Positions 44,064 through 53,396 of a stretch of DNA of 64,000 nt are shown in pieces. Source of the stretch: Oceanihabitans sediminis (GTDB taxonomy: Bacteria > Bacteroidota > Bacteroidia > Flavobacteriales > Flavobacteriaceae); NCBI RefSeq assembly GCF_003337215.1, contig NZ_QPIG01000001.1, positions 868,001-932,000 of the forward strand, read 5' to 3'. The notes beneath the pieces are model-generated. The model was not told the origin of the DNA, searched no databases, and worked only from the letters and a program-made list of their open reading frames with translations. The position numbers were made by a program, and so were the translations under genes. Within the stretch, counting starts at the first letter, position 1; the number at the start of each line of letters is the position of its first letter.

Positions 44064-46115
44064 TTATTTAAAATCAGCTTCTGTAACACCTTCGTTCACT
44101 TTAGCTTCTTTTAAATTAAAAGTAATTACTTGTCCCATTTGAGATCCTTCTCTTACGCTTGGGAATTTTACTCCGCCAAACTCTTGGTAATCTTTTAAGA
44201 AAGTTTCTTGGCTTTGTACTTTACCTTGCATAGAAGTTGTTTGTACTTCTTTTACTTTTAAACCAGTTTCTACATCATAGAAGTAGCTTAAAGAAATAAC
44301 TTCTCCAGGTAATTCAACCACATAAGCATCTTTACCATCTACTTTTTCAATTCCTTTTAATTTTGTTTTATCTGATTTTAAAAGGTTTAATTCCGCAAAT
44401 AAACCAGCTAATGGAGCCATGTCTTTCGTCATGTTTTCCGGAAGAGGGTTGTTGTTGATTACAGCAGATTCTTGTGTAGTGATAGAAGCCATCATTTGGT
44501 TTCCGTTCATAGAAACGAATTGTGCTAATTTACCTTCCATTCTTTTTTCGTCACTAACAATAGTTGCACCCATTGCTGAAGCTTCGTATTTTAAAGCGAT
44601 AGTGTTTATCGTTTCGATTTTGTCTCCTCCAACTGCTTCTAAATATTTATTTAAAACAGATTTAGCATCAACACCGCTTGGTAAAGCAACATTATAGTTA
44701 GGCTTTTCTACTTTATTCGCATAAGCATCAAAGTACATGATTGGAATATTTGTTTTTTCTAAGTTTTCTAAAACTTCGCTTCCTTTTCCAACTACAATGA
44801 TTTTAGCATTTTCTGTTTTAAAATACTTATTAGCTACGCGTTGTACATCTTCGATAGTTACTGCGTTTATTTTTTCTAAATAGGTTGTGTAAAAATCTTT
44901 TGGTAAGTCTTGTGTTTTGATATTTAATGCATAACGAGCAATAGTTTGAGGGCTTTCAAGAGCTAATACGAAATCTCCAACATACTTCGCTTTTGCATTT
45001 GCAAGTGCTTCTGCAGTTACAGGCTCTTCCTTAATTCTTTTAATTTCCTTTAAAGTTTGCACTACTGCACTATCTGTTACAGCGTTACGAACAGCTGCCC
45101 CAGCTCTAAAACGAGATGCGTATTTATCTGCACCAACACTAGAGCGAGCTCCGTAAGTATAAGCATGCTTCTCACGTAAGTTCATGTTTAAGTAGCTATT
45201 AAAACCGCCACCTAAAATTTTGTTTGCGATTAAAACTGCGTGATAATCTGCATCGCTCATTTTTAAATCTACATTATTAGTAACCGAGATGTTAGACTGC
45301 ACAGCGTTAGGCATATCTACAAAGTTAATTTGTGTGTATTGCGCATTTGGCATTGCATTTGGAACTTTTACTTCTAATTGTAAGTTGCTTTCCCAGTTAG
45401 AAAAATGCTCTCTAACTTGTCTTTCAACAGTCATAAAATCAACATCTCCTACAACTACTAAATAAGCGTTTGTTGGCGTGAAGTTCTTTTCGTAGAAAGT
45501 TCTGATATCATTAATACTTACTTTGTTAACTGTTTCTTCTGTTACAAACTCTCCGTAAGGATGGTGTGTTCCATAAGCTAAGGCGCTACCAACTCTTCCA
45601 GCAACAGCATCTACACTTTTTTCGCTTGATCTTAAACCTTCAATAGTTTTATCTTTTTCTTTTTGAAATTCTTCTTCAGAAAAAACAGGGCTCATTACAG
45701 CGTCTGCCATAAGCTCTAAAATTCTTTCCGAATATTTAGATAAAGAACTTGCAAAAGCACCATTAGATCTGAACATCATTCTAGCTCCTAAGAAATCAAT
45801 TTCTTCATTGAAATCGTCTTTAGAAATAGTTGCTGTTCCACCACCAAGCATGCTTCCTAATAAAGAAGAAACTCCTGCGATATCTCCTTCTCTTACTGGT
45901 TTATTGTCTATCGTTAAGCTGTAAGAAACACGAGGTAATTTGTGGTTTTCTACCACCAATACTTTCAGTCCGTTAGGTAATGTAAATTCACCAGGTACTT
46001 CTAAAGCAATTTTAGGAGCTGGTCCTGGTTTTGGTTGTTTAGATCTGTCCACTTGTGCTTGAAGCCCAAGAGACATTAAAAACAAGGTTAATACTGTGAA
46101 TATTTTAGTTTTCAT
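44064..46115 (-). CDS. M16-family peptidase-like subunit lacking the zinc motif
   Basis: 683 residues with a Sec signal peptide (LGLQAQ). It contains the two M16 domains plus an extra C-terminal domain (about 480-683). At the position of HxxEH it has GVSSLLGSMLGG, so the zinc-binding residues are missing. It is coded 15 bp after an active M16 peptidase, fitting the known pairs of one active and one inactive subunit. Predicted periplasmic. The C-terminal domain resembles outer-membrane lipoprotein-sorting-like sequence, but that is weak. Confidence 0.88.
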   Translation of the reverse strand: MKTKIFTVLTLFLMSLGLQAQVDRSKQPKPGPAPKIALEVPGEFTLPNGLKVLVVENHKLPRVSYSLTIDNKPVREGDIAGVSSLLGSMLGGGTATISKDDFNEEIDFLGARMMFRSNGAFASSLSKYSERILELMADAVMSPVFSEEEFQKEKDKTIEGLRSSEKSVDAVAGRVGSALAYGTHHPYGEFVTEETVNKVSINDIRTFYEKNFTPTNAYLVVVGDVDFMTVERQVREHFSNWESNLQLEVKVPNAMPNAQYTQINFVDMPNAVQSNISVTNNVDLKMSDADYHAVLIANKILGGGFNSYLNMNLREKHAYTYGARSSVGADKYASRFRAGAAVRNAVTDSAVVQTLKEIKRIKEEPVTAEALANAKAKYVGDFVLALESPQTIARYALNIKTQDLPKDFYTTYLEKINAVTIEDVQRVANKYFKTENAKIIVVGKGSEVLENLEKTNIPIMYFDAYANKVEKPNYNVALPSGVDAKSVLNKYLEAVGGDKIETINTIALKYEASAMGATIVSDEKRMEGKLAQFVSMNGNQMMASITTQESAVINNNPLPENMTKDMAPLAGLFAELNLLKSDKTKLKGIEKVDGKDAYVVELPGEVISLSYFYDVETGLKVKEVQTTSMQGKVQSQETFLKDYQEFGGVKFPSVREGSQMGQVITFNLKEAKVNEGVTEADFK

Positions 46116-46130
46116 TTCTTCTATGGTATT

Positions 46131-47450
46131 TTATTGATCTTTTTCTTCTGGTAAATACTCTAATACTAAACGTTGGTTTGTGTTTAAGTATTTTTTAGCT
46201 ACTTCTTGAATTTCTTCTCTAGTTATAGATCTGTAAATTTCAATTTCTTTATTAATTAAAGCAGTGTCTCCATATAACATATAGTATCTAGCTAAAGAGT
46301 TTGCAATACCTTCTACACTTGCATTAGAGTTTACGAATTGGTTTTCAAATTTGTTTTGAAGTTTTTGGTAATCTCTTTCAGAAATTAATTCGTTTTGCAC
46401 TTTTACAATTTCTTCATCAATTTCATTCATTAAGTCGTTTAGTGTAACGTCTCCTAATGGTAAACCGAATAAGATGTATGTACCGTAGTCTTCTTGACTG
46501 TTATTAAATGCTCCAACTTGTAAAGCCATTTTCTTTTCGTCTACTAACTTTTTGTAAAGTTTAGAAGATTTACCGTCACTTAAATAGTTAGATAACATAT
46601 CTAAAGCATAAGCATCTCTTTCTTTCATAGATGGTGTTCTGTAAGCAGCAACAACAGCAGGAATTTGAATGTTAGCATCGTATGCTTTAGCATTTATTTG
46701 CTCTGTGATAGGGTCTTCTTTAGGGAAGTTTCTTGTGATTTCTTCTCCTCTAGGGATTGGTCCGAAGTAATCTTGAATCATTTTCTTTACAGCAGGAACG
46801 TCAATATCTCCAGCAACAACTAATACCGCGTTGTTCGGTACGTAGAATTTTTTATTAAACGCTTGAAACTCTTCTAAAGTTGCAGCATCTAAGTGTTCCA
46901 TTTCACCAATAGTTGTCCATCTGTATGGGTGTTTTTTAAACATGTGTTTTTTTACATTTTCAAAAAACTTACCATAAGGGGCATTATCTACACGTAAACG
47001 TTTTTCTTCTTTTACTACTTCGTTTTGCGTATCTACACCAACTTGGTTGATGATAGGGTGCATTAATCTTTCAGACTCCATCCATAAACCTAACTCTACA
47101 CTATTAGAAGGGAAAACCTCATAGTAGTAGGTTCTGTCGTCTGTTGTGTTTGCGTTGTTACTACCACCGTTTGAAGTTACAATAGTAAACCATTCTCCTC
47201 TAGGGATGTTTTCTGTTCCTTCAAACAATAGGTGTTCAAAAAAGTGCGCAAAACCAGTACGTTCTGGGTTTTCGTCTTTTGCACCAACGTGATACATTAC
47301 AGAAGTTGTTACTACGGGAGCAGAGTTGTCTTGATGTAAGATAACGTGCATGCCGTTATCTAAATCATACTCTTCATACTTAACCTCTTGTGCTGTAGCT
47401 GAAAGACCAACTAAACATAAAGAAGCTAAAGCCAAAATGTTTTTTTTCAT
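46131..47450 (-). CDS. M16-family zinc metallopeptidase, active subunit
   Basis: 439 residues with a Sec signal peptide (SATAQ). The inverted zinc motif His69-Phe-Phe-Glu72-His73 (GFAHFFEHLLFEGT) and the downstream EVVKEEKRLRVDN acidic ligand are intact. It likely degrades peptides in the periplasm as a complex with the inactive partner coded next to it. Confidence 0.93.
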   Translation of the reverse strand: MKKNILALASLCLVGLSATAQEVKYEEYDLDNGMHVILHQDNSAPVVTTSVMYHVGAKDENPERTGFAHFFEHLLFEGTENIPRGEWFTIVTSNGGSNNANTTDDRTYYYEVFPSNSVELGLWMESERLMHPIINQVGVDTQNEVVKEEKRLRVDNAPYGKFFENVKKHMFKKHPYRWTTIGEMEHLDAATLEEFQAFNKKFYVPNNAVLVVAGDIDVPAVKKMIQDYFGPIPRGEEITRNFPKEDPITEQINAKAYDANIQIPAVVAAYRTPSMKERDAYALDMLSNYLSDGKSSKLYKKLVDEKKMALQVGAFNNSQEDYGTYILFGLPLGDVTLNDLMNEIDEEIVKVQNELISERDYQKLQNKFENQFVNSNASVEGIANSLARYYMLYGDTALINKEIEIYRSITREEIQEVAKKYLNTNQRLVLEYLPEEKDQ

Positions 47451-47633
47451 TGTGTGTGATTTAATAGATTTATAAAGTATATGTCTTTAATATATAGGTA
47501 AAGTTACATCTTTTCCTTTATAATTGTTAATAATATTTTAATATTCACTATATCAGAAAGTTAGTGTTAAATTATTTTAATTGAAAAATATTCACGAAAT
47601 TTATTATCACATAACTTTAAATGCAAAATCGAT

Positions 47634-48086
47634 ATGAATACTTCTGCATCTGTAGTTATTAAATATGGTGTTTTTACAACTATTGCCCTTATAGCATATT
47701 TTTTAATTATAAAACTTTTTGGCCTACATACTAATATTTGGTTTAGATTGTTAAACGGCTTCTTTATGGCTTTTGGAATTTATTCTGCAATCAAACATTA
47801 TAAAGTCGTTTCTGGTATAGACTTTAATTATATAAACGGATTTAAGGTGGGAATGCTCACGGGTTTCCTAGCAACTTTTGTTTTTGCTTTATTTATGGGT
47901 ATTTATATGTTTCATATAGATGTAGCATTTATGAATTATTTACTAAAAGGATGGTTTGATGATGTAAGTTATGGTGGCGGCATATTGGTGTTTGTGATTA
48001 TTATGGAGGGCTTGTCTTCTTCTATAATTTTGACACTTACTTTCATGCAGGCATTTAAAAATAGCACAAAAGTCCTTCAAAATTGA
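47634..48086 (+). CDS. DUF4199-family membrane protein
   Basis: 150 residues with four predicted membrane helices (about 9-30, 35-55, 70-92 and 115-140) and the pattern NYINGFKVGMLTGFLATFVFALF seen in DUF4199 proteins of Bacteroidetes. Function unknown. It lies in its own unit between the divergent M16 genes and rplU. Confidence 0.75.
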   Translation: MNTSASVVIKYGVFTTIALIAYFLIIKLFGLHTNIWFRLLNGFFMAFGIYSAIKHYKVVSGIDFNYINGFKVGMLTGFLATFVFALFMGIYMFHIDVAFMNYLLKGWFDDVSYGGGILVFVIIMEGLSSSIILTLTFMQAFKNSTKVLQN

Positions 48087-48093
48087 TAAAACG

Positions 48094-48124
48094 TTTGTTG
48101 TTTAAGAATTTAGCAGTATATTTG
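48094..48124 (+). promoter_or_regulatory. rplU promoter TTTG-N19-TATATTTG
   Basis: The best promoter match in the window: -33 TTTG at 48094-48097, a 19-bp spacer and the -7 box TATATTTG at 48117-48124. It would give a leader of about 35 nt before rplU. Confidence 0.75.
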
Positions 48125-48166
48125 CACTCAATTTTTGAACAAATTAATTAATAAAAACGTTACGCT

Positions 48167-48802
48167 ATGTACGCAATTGTAGAGATAGCAGGGCATCAAT
48201 TTAAAGTTGAAAAAGACCAAAAAGTTTTTGTTAACCGTTTACAAACTGAAGAAGGTAAGGAAGTTTCTTTCGATAACGTTCTTTTAGTATCAGACGGTAA
48301 CAATGTAACTGTAGGCGCCCCAGCTATAGACGGAGCACAAGTAAGTGCAAAAGTCATTAAGCACCTTCAAGGTGATAAAGTTATTGTTTTCAAGAAGAAA
48401 AGAAGAAAAGGTTACCGTGTAAAAAACGGTCACAGACAAGCCTTAACTGAAATCGTTATTGAAAATATTGTAACTTCAGGAGCAAAGAAATCAGCTCCAA
48501 AAAAAGAAGCTAAAAAAGCTGAACCAAAAGCAACTGCTGCTAAAACAGCAACAGGTAAAGCGGATGATTTAAAGAAAATTGAGGGTATTGGACCTAAGAT
48601 TGCATCTACTTTAGTAGAAGCAGGAATTGCAACTTATGCTGATTTAGCAAAAACAGATGCAGCAAAAATTTCTGAAATCATTGCTGGTGTTCGTGGTAAC
48701 CACGTTACAGATACTTGGCCTGCACAAGCTAAATTAGCTGCAGAAGGTAAATGGGACGAGCTAAAGAAATGGCAAGACGAATTAGATGGTGGTAAAGCTT
48801 AA
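48167..48802 (+). CDS. rplU: 50S ribosomal protein L21 with C-terminal helix-hairpin-helix extension
   Basis: 211 residues, about twice normal L21. Residues 1 to about 103 are L21 (MYAIVEIAGHQFKVEKDQKV, KKKRRKGYRVKNGHRQ). A Lys/Ala-rich linker (about 107-125) leads to an extension with a helix-hairpin-helix-like KIEGIGPKIASTLVEAGI and WDELKKWQDELDGG. The extension is found in many Bacteroidetes. The gene is followed by rpmA at 40 bp, the usual order. Confidence 0.95.
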   Translation: MYAIVEIAGHQFKVEKDQKVFVNRLQTEEGKEVSFDNVLLVSDGNNVTVGAPAIDGAQVSAKVIKHLQGDKVIVFKKKRRKGYRVKNGHRQALTEIVIENIVTSGAKKSAPKKEAKKAEPKATAAKTATGKADDLKKIEGIGPKIASTLVEAGIATYADLAKTDAAKISEIIAGVRGNHVTDTWPAQAKLAAEGKWDELKKWQDELDGGKA

Positions 48803-48842
48803 TTGCAACCACTTAAGTTTAACAATATAAAACCTTAAGACA

Positions 48843-49103
48843 ATGGCTCATAAAAAAGGAGTTGGTAGTTCTAAAAACGGTAGAGAATCAGAATCGAAAC
48901 GCTTAGGTGTTAAGATTTTTGGTGGACAAGCTGCTATTGCTGGAAATATCATATTAAGACAACGTGGTAATACACATCACCCAGCTGAGAATGTATACCA
49001 AGGAAAAGATCACACTTTACACGCTAAAGTTGACGGTCTTGTGAAATTCACAAAGAAAAAAGACAATAAGTCTTATGTTTCTGTAGTACCTTTCGAGGCT
49101 TAA
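48843..49103 (+). CDS. rpmA: 50S ribosomal protein L27
   Basis: 86 residues, standard length. N-terminal [18 protein letters not shown] and [20 protein letters not shown] are diagnostic. L27 sits near the peptidyl-transferase centre. Cotranscribed with rplU, with a terminator 21 bp after its stop. Confidence 0.98.
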   Translation: MAHKKGVGSSKNGRESESKRLGVKIFGGQAAIAGNIILRQRGNTHHPAENVYQGKDHTLHAKVDGLVKFTKKKDNKSYVSVVPFEA

Positions 49104-49124
49104 GAAATATTTTTCTAAAGAATA

Positions 49125-49170
49125 AAAGCGCCTTTTATTTCGAGAAATCGAAATTATAAGGCGTTTTTTT
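49125..49170 (+). terminator. Terminator of rplU-rpmA
   Basis: A long imperfect stem pairs GCGCCTTTTATTTCGA with TCGAAATTATAAGGCGT around a GAAA-type loop, followed by seven T. Confidence 0.88.
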
Positions 49171-49235
49171 GTGCCCTAAACTTATATTTTTATTACAGCT
49201 TTAATAGTTTCCTTTCTGTACTTGTAGTATATGGC

Positions 49236-49267
49236 AAAAAAATCCCAAGCATAATTACTTGGGATTT
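49236..49267 (-). terminator. Terminator of ahcY
   Basis: Read on the minus strand, AAATCCCAAG / CTTGGGATTT (8-nt loop) runs into seven T. Confidence 0.85.
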
Positions 49268-49304
49268 CTCTATTTATACATCTTTCGCTAATGCGATAAA
49301 ATTA

Positions 49305-50621
49305 TTAGTATCTATAGTGCTCTGGCTTATATGGTCCTTCTACAGTTACACCAATGTATTTCGCTTGGTCTTCTTTTAGTTCCGTTAGCTCTACACCAAT
49401 TTTTTCTAAGTGTAATTTAGCTACTTTTTCATCTAAATGCTTTGGTAACATATAAACATCGTTTTCATATTTATCGCTGTTATTCCAAAGTTCGATTTGT
49501 GCTAAAGTTTGGTTTGTAAAGGAGTTAGACATTACAAAACTTGGGTGACCAGTTGCACAACCTAGGTTCACTAAACGTCCTTCAGCAAGAATAATAATAT
49601 CTTTTCCGTTGATGTTATATTTATCTACCTGAGGCTTGATTGTGTCTTTTGTATGACCGTAGTTTTTGTTTAACCAACCCATTTGGATTTCGTTATCAAA
49701 ATGTCCGATGTTACAAACAATCGTTTTGTCTTTCATTGCTTCAAAGTGCTCTGCACGTACAATATCTTTGTTTCCTGTAGTGGTGATAATGATATCTGAA
49801 TTAGCAACAACAGTTTCTAATTTTTTCACTTCAAAACCGTCCATTGCAGCTTGTAATGCACAAATAGGATCAATTTCCGTAACGGTAACAATACTACCAG
49901 CACCTTTAAATGAAGCAGCTGTTCCTTTCCCAACATCTCCGTATCCACAAACCGTAACACGTTTTCCAGCTAACATAATATCTGTTGCACGACGAATCGC
50001 ATCTACTGCAGATTCTTTACAACCATATTTATTATCAAACTTCGATTTAGTAACAGAATCGTTTACGTTAATAGCCGGCATTGTTAATGTTCCGTTTTTA
50101 ACGCGCTCATATAGTCTGTGAACTCCTGTAGTAGTTTCTTCCGAAAGTCCTTTGATACCAGCAGATAGTTCCGGATATTTATCTAAAACCATATTTGTTA
50201 AATCTCCACCATCATCTAAGATCATGTTTAATGGTTTTCTATCTTCTCCAAAAAATAAAGTTTGTTCTATACACCAATCAAACTCTTCTTCTGTCATGTC
50301 TTTCCATGCATACACAGCAGTTCCTGTAGCAGCAATTGCAGCCGCTGCCTGATCTTGTGTAGAGAATATATTACAAGAACTCCAAGTAACCTCTGCACCT
50401 AAAGCCTGTAGCGTTTCAATTAAAACAGCCGTTTGGATGGTCATGTGTAAGCAACCAGCAATTCTAGCTCCTTTAAGTGGTTGTTCGTCTTTGTATTCTT
50501 CACGTAAACTCATTAAACCTGGCATTTCTGCTTCGGCTAAATTTATTTCCTTTCTTCCCCAAGCCGCAAGCGACATATCTTTTACCTTATTAGGTACGTA
50601 AGCAACAGTTTTTGTACTCAT
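49305..50621 (-). CDS. ahcY: Adenosylhomocysteinase (SAH hydrolase)
   Basis: 438 residues. Splits S-adenosylhomocysteine, the product of methyl transfer, into homocysteine and adenosine with bound NAD. Key parts are [40 protein letters not shown], the Rossmann motif [32 protein letters not shown] and the conserved C-terminal YKPEHYRY. The gene has a structured leader of about 100 nt with a good promoter box. Confidence 0.97.
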   Translation of the reverse strand: MSTKTVAYVPNKVKDMSLAAWGRKEINLAEAEMPGLMSLREEYKDEQPLKGARIAGCLHMTIQTAVLIETLQALGAEVTWSSCNIFSTQDQAAAAIAATGTAVYAWKDMTEEEFDWCIEQTLFFGEDRKPLNMILDDGGDLTNMVLDKYPELSAGIKGLSEETTTGVHRLYERVKNGTLTMPAINVNDSVTKSKFDNKYGCKESAVDAIRRATDIMLAGKRVTVCGYGDVGKGTAASFKGAGSIVTVTEIDPICALQAAMDGFEVKKLETVVANSDIIITTTGNKDIVRAEHFEAMKDKTIVCNIGHFDNEIQMGWLNKNYGHTKDTIKPQVDKYNINGKDIIILAEGRLVNLGCATGHPSFVMSNSFTNQTLAQIELWNNSDKYENDVYMLPKHLDEKVAKLHLEKIGVELTELKEDQAKYIGVTVEGPYKPEHYRY

Positions 50622-50730
50622 ATTTTTGTTCTTGATTTTTTAAAATGATACACCCTTGGTATTTAGTATATAAATTGGTTAAATTCGCTTAACCAAAAAA
50701 GCTAAATTCGCCTTAGGCGTTGCAAAGATA
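50622..50730 (-). promoter_or_regulatory. ahcY promoter and structured leader
   Basis: On the minus strand the -7 box TATCTTTG (50730-50723) is followed by a CGCCTAAGGCG hairpin (50719-50709). A second hairpin TTGGTTAA / TTAACCAA with a 6-nt loop lies at 50675-50696. TAAATTCGC occurs twice as a direct repeat on the plus strand (50680-50688 and 50703-50711). The leader would be about 95 nt. It does not match the SAH riboswitch consensus as I know it. Confidence 0.5.
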
Positions 50731-50753
50731 ATCAATAACATTTAAAATAATAA

Positions 50754-51383
50754 ATGCCTCTTTATAAAACTCTTAGGCCAAACTCACAAACTACTGTTAA
50801 AATCTGGAAGATTACAGAATCCTATGAAGATCTGTTAGAGTCTGTTACACTAAAACCAGAAAACATGCAACGCGTTCTTGGTATGAAAAGTGAATTGCAT
50901 CGTCGTGGATTTTTAAGCGTGAGACATTTACTCAGAGAATTTGGCTATACCGATCAAGATTTGGTTTATGATAGCAACGGAAAACCACATTTAAAAGATG
51001 GTAAACATATTTCTATTACCCATTCTTTTACTTTTTCGGCTGTTGTAGTTAGTGATGCTGTTGTGGGTATTGATATTGAAAAGCAAAGAGAGAAAATAGG
51101 CGTAATTGCTCATAAGTTTTTAGATTACGAAAACCGTTATCTAGAAAAAGAAGCTACAGATTATATTAATAAACTAAGCGTGATTTGGTGTATTAAAGAA
51201 TCGCTTTATAAATTGTTTGCTACTCCAGGATTGAGTTTTTTACAACATACCTTGGTGATTCCGTTTACTATGGAAGAAGCTTCTACCATAGCTTGGATTG
51301 ATTATCAAGAGAAAAAGTACAGTTATCAAACTACTTTTTTTGAGTTTGAAGGGTTTACCTGTGCTTATGCTTTACCAGCTTGA
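50754..51383 (+). CDS. 4'-phosphopantetheinyl transferase superfamily protein
   Basis: 209 residues of the Sfp type. Magnesium-binding VGIDIE (Asp107, Glu109) and WCIKESLYK carry the catalytic residues; SITHSFTFSAVVVS is the conserved N-terminal side. It transfers phosphopantetheine to a carrier protein; the partner carrier is not near. First gene of a closely spaced run to 55356. Confidence 0.9.
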   Translation: MPLYKTLRPNSQTTVKIWKITESYEDLLESVTLKPENMQRVLGMKSELHRRGFLSVRHLLREFGYTDQDLVYDSNGKPHLKDGKHISITHSFTFSAVVVSDAVVGIDIEKQREKIGVIAHKFLDYENRYLEKEATDYINKLSVIWCIKESLYKLFATPGLSFLQHTLVIPFTMEEASTIAWIDYQEKKYSYQTTFFEFEGFTCAYALPA

Positions 51384-51427
51384 TGCAAAAAACAAGTACA
51401 AAACAGAAAGTATCCAAAAGCTAGTAA

Positions 51428-52156
51428 ATGAAAAGCATTTATAACGAAATATTACAGGCTATTGCTAAAGAAGAAAAGCTTTTAGCGGTTTTAATAGATC
51501 CTGATAACACGAAAGCAGAAAGTTTAGCTAGTTTTATGTTGAAGTTAAACACTTCTATTGCCACACATATTTTTGTTGGAGGAAGTACTGTTGAAAAGGG
51601 CGAAACAGAAAAGCTTGTAAAAGCACTTAAGAAGCTGAGTGATTTACCAATTGTGATATTTCCTGGAGATATATCGCAAATTACCAATCATGCAGATGCC
51701 TTATTATTTTTATCTTTAATTTCTGGAAGAAATCCGGAATACTTAATAGGAAAGCATGTGGCTTCTATTTCTAAGTTAAGAAATACCAATTTAGAGGTGA
51801 TTCCAACCGGTTATTTGCTTATAGAAAACGGAAAGGAAACAGCTGTGCAACGCGTAAGTGGAACAGAGCCTTTAAAGCGAAGGGAAGTTCAGGTGATTAA
51901 AGATACTGCAAAGGCTGGAGAGTTTCTCGGTATGAAACTCATTTATCTTGAAGCAGGAAGTGGAGCAACACACCCAATAGAATCGAATATTATTTCTGAA
52001 GTGAAACAACAAATTCAGGTTCCTTTAATTGTAGGAGGAGGAATAAGAAGCAAAGAAGCACTAGATGCGGCATATGCCTCAGGAGCAGATATGGTTGTAA
52101 TAGGAACCGCTTTTGAAGAAGATGACACGTTTTTTAATAAATTAAAAAGAGACTAA
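51428..52156 (+). CDS. Geranylgeranylglyceryl/heptaprenylglyceryl phosphate synthase family protein
   Basis: 242 residues of the TIM-barrel GGGPS/PcrB family. Visible are VLIDPDNTK (substrate loop), FVGGSTVEKG, IVIFPGDISQI, PTGYLLIENGK, LIYLEAGSGATHPI and PLIVGGGIRSKEAL (phosphate-binding). It joins sn-glycerol-1-phosphate to a polyprenyl diphosphate, giving an archaeal-type ether lipid. Bacteroidetes carry group II GGGPS, but the lipid and its role are not settled. The product chain length cannot be read from sequence by eye. Confidence 0.9.
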   Translation: MKSIYNEILQAIAKEEKLLAVLIDPDNTKAESLASFMLKLNTSIATHIFVGGSTVEKGETEKLVKALKKLSDLPIVIFPGDISQITNHADALLFLSLISGRNPEYLIGKHVASISKLRNTNLEVIPTGYLLIENGKETAVQRVSGTEPLKRREVQVIKDTAKAGEFLGMKLIYLEAGSGATHPIESNIISEVKQQIQVPLIVGGGIRSKEALDAAYASGADMVVIGTAFEEDDTFFNKLKRD

Positions 52157-52158
52157 CT

Positions 52159-52869
52159 TTGAACGAAATAATAGATTTTTTTTTAGAGCCTTATCGTACA
52201 GCTTCTACCCTTCACATCCTCTTAGAGTTTTTAGCAGCTTCCTTTGGTGTTGCTAGTGTGATTTATGCTAAAAAAGAGAATATTTGGGTTTTCCCTACGG
52301 GAATAATAAGTACTGGAATTTATGTGTATTTGTTGTACCAATGGAGTTTGTATGGAGATCTAATTATTAATATTTACTATACGTTGATGAGTGTTTTTGG
52401 TTGGTATATGTGGAGTAGGGTAGTTGATAATGATGCAGGAAGTATTTCTATCTCACGAACCAATACTTTAGATAAAATAAAAGCAGTTGGTATCTTTCTA
52501 TTTACCTCTGTTTTTGTAATCATTGTCTATCGTTATTACGATGTCATGCCTAATTCATTAAATTTTAACGAAAGTGTAAATTATGCTTTTACAAAATTAA
52601 CCTCAGGAAATATAGAAGACTTTAAAATAGCGACTCCTTTTATAGATACTTTTACCACAGGAATATTTTTCGCTGCTATGTGGTTGATGGCGCTTAAAAA
52701 AATAGAAAATTGGAGTTTATGGATTATTGGTAATGCTGCATCTATTCCACTATATTTTATAAGAGGTTATGGTTTTACCGGTATTCAGTATATTATTTTT
52801 TTAATTCTAGCTATTCTAGCATATAAACAATGGAAAAAAAACTTAAACAAGAAGCAAGTACCTGCATAA
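52159..52869 (+). CDS. pnuC: PnuC-family nicotinamide riboside transporter
   Basis: 236 residues starting with TTG, 2 bp after GGGPS. Seven membrane helices with the PnuC signature (NIWVFPTGIISTGIYVYLLYQWSLYGDLIINIYYTLMSVFGWYMW). It imports nicotinamide riboside or a related NAD precursor. Its last 40 bp overlap the start of the kinase gene, so the two are probably translationally coupled. Confidence 0.93.
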   Translation: MNEIIDFFLEPYRTASTLHILLEFLAASFGVASVIYAKKENIWVFPTGIISTGIYVYLLYQWSLYGDLIINIYYTLMSVFGWYMWSRVVDNDAGSISISRTNTLDKIKAVGIFLFTSVFVIIVYRYYDVMPNSLNFNESVNYAFTKLTSGNIEDFKIATPFIDTFTTGIFFAAMWLMALKKIENWSLWIIGNAASIPLYFIRGYGFTGIQYIIFLILAILAYKQWKKNLNKKQVPA

Positions 52870-53396
52870 AGGTAGTTTTGTTTGGTCCGGAATCTACTGG
52901 AAAAACCGTACTTGCAAAACGCTTGGCTGTACATTACCAAACTGTTTTTGTTCCAGAATATTCTAGAGAATATGCAGAAGAAAAATTTAAAAATAAGGAA
53001 CTGTTAACAAGTGAGGATGTATTGCCAATTGCTATTGGGCAAATGAAAAACGAAAACAGATTCGCTAAAAAAACAGATTCTGTTTTAATTTGTGATACGG
53101 ATTTGTTGGAAACCAAAGTGTATTCTGAAGTCTATTATCCTGAAGCAAACTATCCGCTTATAGAAAAATATGCTGTAGAAAATACTTACGATTTATACTT
53201 TTTGACGTATATTGATACGCCTTGGGAAGCTGATGGTATACGGGATAAGCCAAATGAAAGAGAGTATATGTTTCAAGCTTTTCAAACCGCTTTAATAAAG
53301 TATAACAAACCTTATGTTTTACTAAAAGGAGATTTAGAAACTCGTTTTGAAATGGCTGTAAAACTAATTGATGGTTTATTAAATAAGGAAAAGTGA
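52830..53396 (+). CDS. NadR-type nicotinamide riboside kinase-like ATPase
   Basis: 188 residues. Walker A GPESTGKT (19-26), then PEYSREYAE, CDTDLLETKVYSEVYYP and a C-terminal kinase pattern like the ribosylnicotinamide kinase half of NadR. The regulator and adenylyltransferase halves are absent. Working with PnuC, it would trap nicotinamide riboside as NMN. Overlap with pnuC by 40 bp supports a shared task. Confidence 0.88.
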   Translation: MEKKLKQEASTCIKVVLFGPESTGKTVLAKRLAVHYQTVFVPEYSREYAEEKFKNKELLTSEDVLPIAIGQMKNENRFAKKTDSVLICDTDLLETKVYSEVYYPEANYPLIEKYAVENTYDLYFLTYIDTPWEADGIRDKPNEREYMFQAFQTALIKYNKPYVLLKGDLETRFEMAVKLIDGLLNKEK

